Shown here: one piece after another, positions 27,077 through 35,651 of the stretch
How positions within the stretch are numbered: position 1 is the stretch's first letter
How the letters are laid out: the number at the start of each line of letters is the position of its first letter
Source of the DNA: Akkermansia muciniphila
GTDB taxonomy: Bacteria > Verrucomicrobiota > Kiritimatiellia > RFP12 > UBA1067
Direction of reading: 5' to 3'
Assembly: GCA_945870145.1 (NCBI GenBank)
Contig: CAMBQV010000007.1
Coordinates: forward strand, 1 to 38,347
Length of the DNA: 38,347 nt
Translations under genes and position numbers: made by a program
Notes under the pieces: model-generated
Databases searched by the model: none
What the model saw: the letters and a program-made list of their open reading frames with translations, nothing else
What the model was told of the DNA's origin: nothing

Positions 27077-28792
27077 ATGAATAATGATGATAAAGATGCT
27101 GTTTTAGACTTAAACTTCGATTTGACACCCAGTTGGGCACGCGCGACTCCAGATGCCAGCGCGGAAAGCTTCAAGGGGCGTCACTACGATGATGGCGACC
27201 GCGGTTCGTCGCGCCACAATCAAGACCGACGCGACAGCGGCAATCGCCGTCCGATGCGTGATCAGGGTGATCGCCCCAAAGGCGGTACTGATCGCCGTCC
27301 CCCGCGTCGTGAACTCGAACGTAAGGGTCCACCCTCCAGTATGCCACGTCCAGAATCACGTGGCGCTGTTGTTGACTTTGGTGCAGCCAGACCTTCCGGA
27401 GACAACCGTCCTCCGCGTCGGGATGATTTTCATTCGCGTGGCGAGAGACCCTATCGCCAAGAGTATCAGCAGCCCATGCTTCCGCTGGAGATTCGCGTTC
27501 TCCCCGAGCAAAAGGCCTTAGGTGCTGTTATCCGGCGCGTGCAAACCACGCACAGGGCCTTCCCTCTCAGGGATATCGCCTCGCTCTTTCTGGACAACCC
27601 GAACTCTTGTTTGGTCCGCATCGAGCCTCTTAAGGATCAGCCACTCCCGTTGTTCCAATGCAAGGTTTGCGGCTTCCCGGCTCTGACCGAAGAAGAGGTC
27701 CGCTCACACTTGATCAGTCATCACATCAACGATTTCTTTGACACCGAAGAGGTCGACTGTGATCCGCCAACCGGCGTCTTCACCTGTGTTGCTCGCTGCA
27801 CCATGAGCGGTGAGTTGCTCGGCCCGACCAACCATCACAGCTACAATGCCAAGGTCCAAGAAGTCTTGCGTACCAAGTTCCCAAGCATGACCGAGGAAGC
27901 CTACCGTTCCCGCATTGAAGTCGTACGTGACGCAGAGGTCATTGAACAATGGCGTCAGCAGTGCACCAAGAAAAAGATCTATCGCCGTAAAGGCGTCGTG
28001 ACCGAGACAGCCCCCGAGGTTCCACCAGCCGAGGGCACAGAAGCATCCCCTGAAACAGCTGTAGAACCGCCACTGAAGGCACCGCCTCTCTCACGTGAAG
28101 TTGCAGAGCTCGTCTTTTTGCGCGAGATTGTCCCTGAACAACTGGCCAGCGTCAAACATCTGGTTTGTACGGTAGCCGTGGCGCTCAACACCTCTAGCCG
28201 TCCGTTAGCGGGTATGTTGCGGGATATCTTGAATCGCGAGCGCCGTTTCCCGGCTTCGCTCTTCTTCGCCTTGCGCGGAGCCTTCCGCCATCGCAAGCTC
28301 CATCTCTTCCGCGTCAATGACGCGAAGGGTCCGGACTTCGTGATGCTGAAAACACCGGTTCCCTTAGATCCTGTCCACACGGTGAAGGCCCTGCACGATG
28401 TTCTGATGTTTGTAACCGAACATCCCGCCTGCACCAAGATGGAACTCGTCAACACACTCTCTGAGAATGATGACGAGAAGAAGAAGGAAATCCTGATCCA
28501 ACTGGCTTGGTTGCTCGAAAAGGGACATGTCATTGAGTTCTACAATGATGTCTTGAGTTCTCCGACAGAATATCCAACGTTCCGATATCTGCCAGGCGAA
28601 AAGAACTACAACAGTGGCAATCAACGCCCGCAGGCACCTCGTCAGCAGGCTCCAACCCCTGCGACTGTTGCCCCTGAGGCACCTACATCAGAGGTCGTTG
28701 AGGAAGCTCCTACGGCCCAAGAGGAAGTGCCGACTGCTGAAGCATCCACGGAAGCTCCGACACCCGCTGAGCAACCTACGGAAGTGCAGTAG
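27077..28792 (+). CDS. Uncharacterised protein with an Arg/Asp/Gly-rich N-terminus, a C2H2-like zinc finger and a low-complexity acidic tail
   Basis: Start MNNDDKDAVLDLNFDL; CKVCGFPALTEEEVRSHLISHH; PTPATVAPEAPTSEVVEE... tail. Long + strand ORF ending at a good terminator. Confidence 0.75.
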   Translation: MNNDDKDAVLDLNFDLTPSWARATPDASAESFKGRHYDDGDRGSSRHNQDRRDSGNRRPMRDQGDRPKGGTDRRPPRRELERKGPPSSMPRPESRGAVVDFGAARPSGDNRPPRRDDFHSRGERPYRQEYQQPMLPLEIRVLPEQKALGAVIRRVQTTHRAFPLRDIASLFLDNPNSCLVRIEPLKDQPLPLFQCKVCGFPALTEEEVRSHLISHHINDFFDTEEVDCDPPTGVFTCVARCTMSGELLGPTNHHSYNAKVQEVLRTKFPSMTEEAYRSRIEVVRDAEVIEQWRQQCTKKKIYRRKGVVTETAPEVPPAEGTEASPETAVEPPLKAPPLSREVAELVFLREIVPEQLASVKHLVCTVAVALNTSSRPLAGMLRDILNRERRFPASLFFALRGAFRHRKLHLFRVNDAKGPDFVMLKTPVPLDPVHTVKALHDVLMFVTEHPACTKMELVNTLSENDDEKKKEILIQLAWLLEKGHVIEFYNDVLSSPTEYPTFRYLPGEKNYNSGNQRPQAPRQQAPTPATVAPEAPTSEVVEEAPTAQEEVPTAEASTEAPTPAEQPTEVQ

Positions 28793-28874
28793 TTTTTAGC
28801 ATCCGAAAGACGCGAACAGCACGAATAATACGTTTTGTGCTTTTTGTGGATTTTGTGGTTCCAAAAAAATGCCA

Positions 28875-28907
28875 AACAGAGCGCCGATTTAGGCGCTCTG
28901 TTTTTTT
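28875..28907 (+). terminator. Rho-independent terminator; overlaps the 3' end of the convergent M48 gene
   Basis: AACAGAGCGCC-GATTTA-GGCGCTCTGTTTTTTT, perfect 11-bp stem. Confidence 0.92.
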
Positions 28908-30859
28908 GCCAGCTTCGCATTCCAGCTGAGTGCATCAATCGCATCTGCGATTGCAAAGAGGAAGGTCTCCTCCGTCTCTGTCATCTCGTTGTCGTACATA
29001 ACAATAATTTCACAAGCTTGCATGAACTCCCGCTTGAGCAGCGGAGCAAGCGCTTCCAGCTGCCGCAGAGAACGATCAAGTTTTTGAGCATCGACGGTTT
29101 CCGGAATCGTTCTGAGCTGTACAGCTCCAATAAAGGGAAGCAACCGTTTGACCCCCGTTTCTAAAGCCGGAACAATCGAGCGTCCCTCTTTTGCGCCATA
29201 CAGAGCAATCACGGAGAGGACATCGACGATTTCATTAACCATCTGTTTCGGGGACACAGGCGGCCTGCGTGACGCCTCAAGTGATTCATCCGGAAGCAGG
29301 CGGCGACGGATCATGCACCCCACAGCAAATTCAAAAGGCTCGATCTGATCATCCGCACTGCTCAGCGCCTCGACGGAATTCGCAAGTCGCTCCCTCAAAT
29401 CACGCGGTTCGTTTCGCAAGCCCATCACTGCGAGTTCACACAATTGCCGCTTTTCAGAGACTGTCCGTTCGCGGATTCGTTCAGCCCAGGATTCAACCCA
29501 TTGACGTACGAGTGCATCATTGAATGAAAGCCTTGGCAACATGCCCATCTGACGCTCGCGCACAGATTCATCAGTCGAGAGCAAGCAACCGCAGATACAG
29601 CCGATTGCAGCAGGAACGGTCCGTAACGTCTCACGGTCCGCCTGGCTCAGCCACGCCAGTGAAAACAGAGCACTCACCACGGAAGCATCTTCGTCCTCAA
29701 GTCCAGGAATTGAAAGGGTTGGATGAAGTTTTTTCAGAGGATTCAAGTCCTCCTGACTGGTCGACTCATCGGCCACCACCGCCCCGCTTACCGCCCTAAC
29801 AAGCTCAGATCGCCGCGCGTCCAGCATCAGCCGTGCGTCTGAAAAATTCCCGTTAAACTGTGGATCCAGACGACGAATGCGATTGTTAATTGGCGGGTGG
29901 GTCGCAAACAGGGAGTTCAAGCCAGAGGCAAAAAGCATGTGAGAGACCTCTGACGTGTTGGGGTTTGCCAGATCACTTCCTGCGGCGCCGATCAATTTCA
30001 AAGCCTGAGCAAGGCCTTGTGGATTCCGCGTGAACTGGACTGCAGAAGCGTCTGCCAAAAATTCGCGCTGACGCGAGATGCCACTTTGAATAAGTCGCCC
30101 GAAGAAGAAACCGACGAGTCCGACAATCCAACTGGCAAGCCCTACAAGTGCGAGAATTGCTAACGGATTATTGTTTTTGCGCGAGGAAGATGATGAGCGT
30201 GATGAGGAACGCAAACCTATTTCAATCAACACACGCCCTAAAATGGTCAGCGCAAAAATGCCATGCAAGACGCCGACAAGCCAGATATTAAGTCGCATAT
30301 CCCCGTTAAGAACATGGCTAAACTCATGACCGATCACGGCTTGTAACTCATCTCGCTTAACAACCTCCAAAAGACCGCGTGTCACCGCGATCGCGGCATC
30401 TTTTGAGGAAAAGCCTGCGGCAAAGGCATTCATGCCACGCTCATTATCCAAAACAAAGACACGTGGCATCGTAATTCCTGAAGCAATGGCCATCTCCTCA
30501 ACGACGTTCAAGAGGCGGCGCTCCAGGGCATCTTGCGTACCGTTCGTCACCTCGCGTCCACCCAACTCCTCTGCCACAGCCGAACCTCCTGCCCGCAGTT
30601 GGGTTATTTTATAGAGGGAGGAGAGAAAAATAATGAGCGAGGTGATTCCCATAGTCGCAAGAGCTATCTCCGGCATGAGCACATATCCCAGAAACTTCCC
30701 CATTGCAATCCCCTGCCCCTCCGAATCTCCATAGCTGAAAACAGCACAGAGGCTGAGATGCAAGAGCAGGCATGTCGCCGCCACGGACAAGATATAGAGC
30801 AAAAGCAAGCCAAAGGTCGCTTTACGGGATTTCTCCTGTTGTTCAAAAAAATCTGTCAT
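28889..30859 (-). CDS. M48 family (HtpX-like) zinc metallopeptidase, integral membrane
   Basis: 656 aa; VIGHEFSHVLNGD; ERGMNAFAAGFSSKDAAIAVTRGLL; FLADASAVQFTRNPQGLAQALKLIG. Confidence 0.92.
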   Translation of the reverse strand: MTDFFEQQEKSRKATFGLLLLYILSVAATCLLLHLSLCAVFSYGDSEGQGIAMGKFLGYVLMPEIALATMGITSLIIFLSSLYKITQLRAGGSAVAEELGGREVTNGTQDALERRLLNVVEEMAIASGITMPRVFVLDNERGMNAFAAGFSSKDAAIAVTRGLLEVVKRDELQAVIGHEFSHVLNGDMRLNIWLVGVLHGIFALTILGRVLIEIGLRSSSRSSSSSRKNNNPLAILALVGLASWIVGLVGFFFGRLIQSGISRQREFLADASAVQFTRNPQGLAQALKLIGAAGSDLANPNTSEVSHMLFASGLNSLFATHPPINNRIRRLDPQFNGNFSDARLMLDARRSELVRAVSGAVVADESTSQEDLNPLKKLHPTLSIPGLEDEDASVVSALFSLAWLSQADRETLRTVPAAIGCICGCLLSTDESVRERQMGMLPRLSFNDALVRQWVESWAERIRERTVSEKRQLCELAVMGLRNEPRDLRERLANSVEALSSADDQIEPFEFAVGCMIRRRLLPDESLEASRRPPVSPKQMVNEIVDVLSVIALYGAKEGRSIVPALETGVKRLLPFIGAVQLRTIPETVDAQKLDRSLRQLEALAPLLKREFMQACEIIVMYDNEMTETEETFLFAIADAIDALSWNAKLAKKQSA

Positions 30860-31070
30860 ACGTTTTAAAATCTCTCCAGCTCTAACTGCTTCGCATTGCC
30901 CTAAATGTTACAGAATCACCCGTCCCAACGCAAGTCTGTTTGTCCGTACGTGGCCGTGCGCATTTCTGTTTGATTGACTCGGGCATAAGCCCGTCATTAT
31001 TCGGAACCAGAAAATCCAAAAACCATCACAAAAAGGTTGAAGCAGGAGGATTCGACTACATTTTTTCTCT

Positions 31071-31625
31071 TCACACACTGCGCGATAGGAAGATCAGGGC
31101 TGTACCCGCCCAGACACGCCACGCCGAAAGACGGAAGAAATAGGGTACGGCGAAGAGGCATAGCCCCAATACACCGAACGCGACTACCACAGAACATTCC
31201 CCGCGTGCAGAATCACACTGAATCGCGGCGATCAGCGCGCCGGTTCCGATCAGAAGCGACCCCAGCAGGCTCTTAAACTGCCAAGAACGCAACTCCCGAG
31301 GGGAGCAGACGATCACATCATGTGGATTATGAGGGAAAAGAAAGAGCATCGCTGCGATGCTTAAGAGAATCCACCCCTGAACAGAGGAAACGGGATGGGG
31401 TCGAGAAGACATGTCGATACTGCTGGCATACAGTGCTGGCAGCAAGATAACCAGTCCCAGGGCCCCTGTAAAGGCCACAAGCCAAGCCCTGCGCAAGAAG
31501 ACCCATGCACGCGGCATCAGGATATCTTCAGTGCAATAGGGACAGGTCACGACATGGGGCCACGGCGGATGCCTGCCACACGAAACACACTGCCCTTGCG
31601 GATGACGGATCATCATCTTAGACAT
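31071..31625 (-). CDS. Hypothetical membrane protein with an N-terminal zinc ribbon
   Basis: CVSCGRHPPWPHVVTCPYC then several hydrophobic segments. Confidence 0.65.
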   Translation of the reverse strand: MSKMMIRHPQGQCVSCGRHPPWPHVVTCPYCTEDILMPRAWVFLRRAWLVAFTGALGLVILLPALYASSIDMSSRPHPVSSVQGWILLSIAAMLFLFPHNPHDVIVCSPRELRSWQFKSLLGSLLIGTGALIAAIQCDSARGECSVVVAFGVLGLCLFAVPYFFRLSAWRVWAGTALIFLSRSV

Positions 31626-32490
31626 CGCACAACTTCACCGCATCACGCAGACTCTGCATGGCATCAGGTTTTTTGGGGGAGAACTCCTGTCCAAGGAAGC
31701 CTTTATAGCCACTATCGGCAATCGCCTTGGCAATCGCGGCATAATCCAATGTCTGGATACCAGGATCAATCTCGTTGCGTCCGGGCATGCCGGCCGTATG
31801 GTAGTGTCCCCAGCAGGAAGCATGCTTCTGGATATCCGTCAGCGGATTTTCCTTCATCATGGCAGCGTGAAAGATATCATAAAGCACTTTGACGCGCGGC
31901 GAATTAACCTTGTTCACCAGTTCGACGCACCAAGCTGTCGTATCCGCCATATAATCCTTATGCCCGATCGAATTCAAAAATTCCAAACAGACGGTGACCT
32001 TCTTCTCTTCCGCATACGGCGCGACCTTTTTGAGCGCAACCACACACTGCTCAAGTCCTTGTTGCTTGTCTAGTCCCCCGCAATTTCCCGAGAAGGTGAT
32101 CACATTGGGGTAACCCCATGTCGCCGCCTTATCAATGTTCTTACGCAAGCTGTCCAGGCAGGCGTCATGATTTTCCGCACGATTCAGGCCTTTACCGATG
32201 GAATGCGTTGAAATCATGGCACAGACCATATTTTGCTTCTTCAGAAGCGGCCAATGCTCTTCATCGATCATTTCAACACCCTTGAGGCCCATTCCTGCGC
32301 AGGACGCAATGAACTGCTCCATGGAGATATTATTCTTCTTCATATAGCCGGCATAACACCATTGGCAGACTGACTGTTTGATGTTGCCCTTGAGTGCCTC
32401 AGCACTCCAAAGAGACATAGGCGACGACATGGCGCTTACGGCTGTCGCTCCTGCGATTGTCTTCAAAAGATCACGACGTGATGTGTTCAT
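31618..32490 (-). CDS. Sugar phosphate isomerase/epimerase (hydroxypyruvate isomerase-like TIM barrel) with Tat signal
   Basis: MNTSRRDLLKTIAGATAVSA Tat-type leader; VTVCLEFLNS, VKVLYDIFHAAMMKENPL, GHYHTAGMPGRNEIDPG. Confidence 0.88.
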   Translation of the reverse strand: MNTSRRDLLKTIAGATAVSAMSSPMSLWSAEALKGNIKQSVCQWCYAGYMKKNNISMEQFIASCAGMGLKGVEMIDEEHWPLLKKQNMVCAMISTHSIGKGLNRAENHDACLDSLRKNIDKAATWGYPNVITFSGNCGGLDKQQGLEQCVVALKKVAPYAEEKKVTVCLEFLNSIGHKDYMADTTAWCVELVNKVNSPRVKVLYDIFHAAMMKENPLTDIQKHASCWGHYHTAGMPGRNEIDPGIQTLDYAAIAKAIADSGYKGFLGQEFSPKKPDAMQSLRDAVKLCDV

Positions 32491-32600
32491 TTTTAACTCC
32501 CTCATTCTGTTTTTGTATACTTTATCGGATGTTTTTCTCCCTGTCAAACAAGCTGTTCCAAAAAGTTCTCTTTCACCACCCGATTACTTAATTTTAGGGC

Positions 32601-32630
32601 TTGCTTTAACGCAGATGGGGCTGGTATACT
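32601..32630 (+). promoter_or_regulatory. Candidate promoter of tRNA-Ala: TTGCTT-18-TATACT
   Basis: Boxes about 20 bp upstream of the tRNA 5' end. Confidence 0.5.
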
Positions 32631-32649
32631 AAACGCTTCTTTAACTCAT

Positions 32650-32725
32650 GGGGCGATAGCTCAGTTGGTAGAGCATCACGTTCGCAACGTGGGGGTCGGG
32701 AGTTCGAATCTCCTTCGCTCCACCA
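32650..32725 (+). tRNA. tRNA-Ala (anticodon CGC), CCA encoded
   Basis: GGGGCGA/TCGCTCC acceptor stem, TAGCTCAGTTGGTAGAGCA D-arm, TCACG-TTCGCAA-CGTGG anticodon arm, GTTCGAATC T-loop. Confidence 0.95.
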
Positions 32726-32730
32726 TGTAT

Positions 32731-32757
32731 AAAAAGCCGCCAGCACCGGCGGTTTTT
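32731..32757 (+). terminator. Terminator after tRNA-Ala
   Basis: AAAAAGCCGCC-AGCACC-GGCGGTTTTTC. Confidence 0.75.
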
Positions 32758-32764
32758 CTCTTTT

Positions 32765-34459
32765 ATGAAAACGCTTCATCAAGTTTTTGACTTAATTTCT
32801 GCTCGTTTCCACCCTGCCCTCCTGTCGGTTTTTAAAGAAAAATACACTTTTCACAAATTTACACAGGATCTGCTGGCTGGATTGATCGTTGCTGTTGTTG
32901 CATTGCCGTTGGCAATCGCCTTTGGTATCGCGTCCGGTGTTTCGCCCCAGCAAGGCCTCATTACGGCCGTCGTCGCTGGTTTCCTTATTTCATTTTTCAG
33001 TGGCAGCCATGTGCAGATCGGGGGTCCAACAGGGGCCTTTATCGTGATTATCTATGGGATTGTCCAGCAATACGGCTATGACGGACTCGCGGTTGCAACC
33101 ATTCTCGCAGGCATCATGCTGATCTTGATGGGGGCTTTCGGGTTCGGAACCATTATCAAATACATCCCCTACCCTGTGACGGTCGGGTTTACCTCAGGAA
33201 TTGCGCTCATCATCTTTACAAGCCAGCTTAAAGATATTCTGGGGCTTGATATCGACAAGGTACCAGCAGATTTTGTCGCGAAGATCGAATCCTATTACCA
33301 CCATATCCATACGATCAGCCTCATGGATATCGCCATCAGCGTGGGCACCATTCTCATCTGCGTCTATTGGAGGCGTGTCACCGCCAAGATCCCTGGTTCT
33401 CTGGTCGCTGTCATCGTCATGACCGTGATTGTCACCATTTCCCGCCACTATGGCTTTCTCACAATAGAAATAATCCAGACTATCGGTGATCGTTTTCCGG
33501 ATGTTTCCAAGGGCATGAGCATTCCGATGCCGCACTGGCCATCCTGTTCCTACGAAACGTTCCGCGCGATGATGTCCCCTGCCATCTCGATCGCGCTCCT
33601 TGCTGGCATTGAATCGCTCCTCTCCGCTGTTGTTGCGGACGGAATGACCGGCAAGCGCCACCATTCCAACACCGAACTCATTGGTCAAGGAATCGCCAAC
33701 CTCTGTTCACCGCTCTTTGGTGGCATCCCTGCCACTGGCGCCATCGCACGTACAGCGACGAATATTAAAAACGGTGGCGTTTCTCCGATCTCTGGCATCG
33801 TGCATGCGGTGATCCTTGTTCTGATTATGCTCTTCCTCGGCCGGTTTGCCTCGTTGATCCCCATGGCAGCGCTGGGGGGTATTGTAGCTGTTGTTGCCTA
33901 CAACATGAGCGAGTGGCACAGCTTCGTCAACATGTTCCGCAGCACCCGAAGCGATACTGCCGTCATGGTCATTACCTTCCTCTTGACGGTCTTTATTGAT
34001 CTCGTGGTCGCCATTCAGGCTGGTATCCTGCTGGCGGTCTTCCTCTTCATCCGCCGGGCAAGTGAAACCATGGTGACCAAGCGGGTGACCTCGCGGACAG
34101 ATGAAAAGGATTTTGCTGACGCCGAATACATACCGAACCTGCCAAAAGATGTTGAGATTTTCAGACTTGAAGGGGATCTTTTCTTTGGCGCAACAGACCA
34201 ATTCAGTTCAACCATCTCACAGATCGGGCGCTATCCGAAGGTGCTGATCTTGGAGATGACGCATGTCTTGAACCTTGATGCAACAGCGTTGCATGCGCTT
34301 GAAGATGTGCATGGCGTGCTCACAAAACATGGCACGCGCCTGATCCTCTGTGGTGTCCACAGCCAGCCCATCCTTGTCATGCAACGGGCAGGATTCCTTG
34401 AACGCGTCGGCGACACCAACACCTTCGGCACGATCAAAGAAGCGCTAGAGACCCTGTAA
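32765..34459 (+). CDS. SulP family inorganic anion transporter with STAS domain
   Basis: 564 aa; DLLAGLIVAVVALPLAIAFGIASGVSPQQGLITAVVAGFLISFFSGSHVQIGGPTGAFIVI; C-terminal STAS LILEMTHVLNLDATALHALE. Confidence 0.94.
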   Translation: MKTLHQVFDLISARFHPALLSVFKEKYTFHKFTQDLLAGLIVAVVALPLAIAFGIASGVSPQQGLITAVVAGFLISFFSGSHVQIGGPTGAFIVIIYGIVQQYGYDGLAVATILAGIMLILMGAFGFGTIIKYIPYPVTVGFTSGIALIIFTSQLKDILGLDIDKVPADFVAKIESYYHHIHTISLMDIAISVGTILICVYWRRVTAKIPGSLVAVIVMTVIVTISRHYGFLTIEIIQTIGDRFPDVSKGMSIPMPHWPSCSYETFRAMMSPAISIALLAGIESLLSAVVADGMTGKRHHSNTELIGQGIANLCSPLFGGIPATGAIARTATNIKNGGVSPISGIVHAVILVLIMLFLGRFASLIPMAALGGIVAVVAYNMSEWHSFVNMFRSTRSDTAVMVITFLLTVFIDLVVAIQAGILLAVFLFIRRASETMVTKRVTSRTDEKDFADAEYIPNLPKDVEIFRLEGDLFFGATDQFSSTISQIGRYPKVLILEMTHVLNLDATALHALEDVHGVLTKHGTRLILCGVHSQPILVMQRAGFLERVGDTNTFGTIKEALETL

Positions 34460-34467
34460 TAACTTAG

Positions 34468-34656
34468 GGGTCAGGGGTCGGGGTTTCCGCCTTCGCGATG
34501 CCTACGGCGGACAAGCAGGGTTCAGGAAATACTTTGTCTCGAACTTCGTCGATTCTAAAACTCTGCGCCCCTGCGCCTCTGCGGGATAAAGTTACTCGTT
34601 CGTTTATTCCCGGGGCTATCCAACTGCCAACTGCTACTGCCGACTGCTACTGCCAC
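34468..34656. repeat. Dispersed intergenic composite repeat (copy d)
   Basis: CGTCGATTCTAAAACTCTGCGCCCCTGCGCCTCTGCGGGATAAAGTTACTCGTTCGTTTATTCCCGGGG...AACTGCCAACTGCTACTGCC; fills the gap between the convergent sulP and CDF stops. Confidence 0.75.
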
Positions 34657-35547
34657 TCAATCCTTCTTCGCCTTCGTGGGCTCCAGATGGATCATGACGT
34701 CATAGACGAGCTTATTCGCGTCCATGATCGCCCCTTTGATTTTGTGGCTCAGAGCATGGCCTTCGACAATGGTCATCAGGGGTGAAACCCAGACATGCAT
34801 GTCCACATACCAACCAATCCCGCTCTTACGAATCTTAACAACCTCGACATTGTCGACAGAGGGGATCTCGCTCGCGAGCTTATAGACCGCATCAATAGAG
34901 TCCTGCGCAACCGTTCCATCCAACACATCATGCATGGAACCTTTGATGATCAAAATCCCGTTGATTAAAATAATGAAGCACGCCAGTAATGCCCCCCAAT
35001 CGTCAGCCATCTCGTAGCCTTTACCACCAAATAAGGCAATAGCAATGCCGATCGCAGCAGCAGCAGAGGTGATCGCGTCCGAGCGATGGTGCCACGCATC
35101 CCCTTTCAGGGCTTGACTCCCGACATCGGTATTGGCCCCAAGCACCTTTCTCGACAGGGTCTCCTTGACGATGACTACAATGATTAAAACAGGCAAAGTA
35201 AACCAAGAAGGCACTAGATGAGGAGTCAAAATCTCTTTTACCGACTGATAAGCGATAACCCCAGCGGCTGCAATCAAGGAAAAACCCGAAAAGACCCCCA
35301 CCAACGATTCGATCTTACCGTGTCCGTACGGATGCTCTTTGTCTGCTGGCTTTAACGAAAAATGGAATCCTACCCACGTAATCAATGAGGTGAAAATATC
35401 AGAGGCGGACTCGATACCATCTGCGATCAGCGCATAGGAGTTTCCAATAACGCCCGTAATAATTTTAACCATCATCAACGAAACATTGACGACGATGGTC
35501 AAAATTCCGAGGTTAACTAGCTCATTTCTCTGTTCTGTTTGCAACAT
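34657..35547 (-). CDS. Cation diffusion facilitator (CDF) family transporter
   Basis: IADGIESASDIFTSLITWVGFHFSLKPADKEHPYGHGKIESL; ALKGDAWHHRSDAITSAAAAIGI. Confidence 0.94.
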   Translation of the reverse strand: MLQTEQRNELVNLGILTIVVNVSLMMVKIITGVIGNSYALIADGIESASDIFTSLITWVGFHFSLKPADKEHPYGHGKIESLVGVFSGFSLIAAAGVIAYQSVKEILTPHLVPSWFTLPVLIIVVIVKETLSRKVLGANTDVGSQALKGDAWHHRSDAITSAAAAIGIAIALFGGKGYEMADDWGALLACFIILINGILIIKGSMHDVLDGTVAQDSIDAVYKLASEIPSVDNVEVVKIRKSGIGWYVDMHVWVSPLMTIVEGHALSHKIKGAIMDANKLVYDVMIHLEPTKAKKD

Positions 35548-35651
35548 AATATTAATGTAGCATACCATAAGGGCTCCATTTCCGTCAGCAAGAAAGATAT
35601 GCACTATTTGTCAAATTGACGAATGGTGCTAGGGTTGTTAAACTGACCTCG

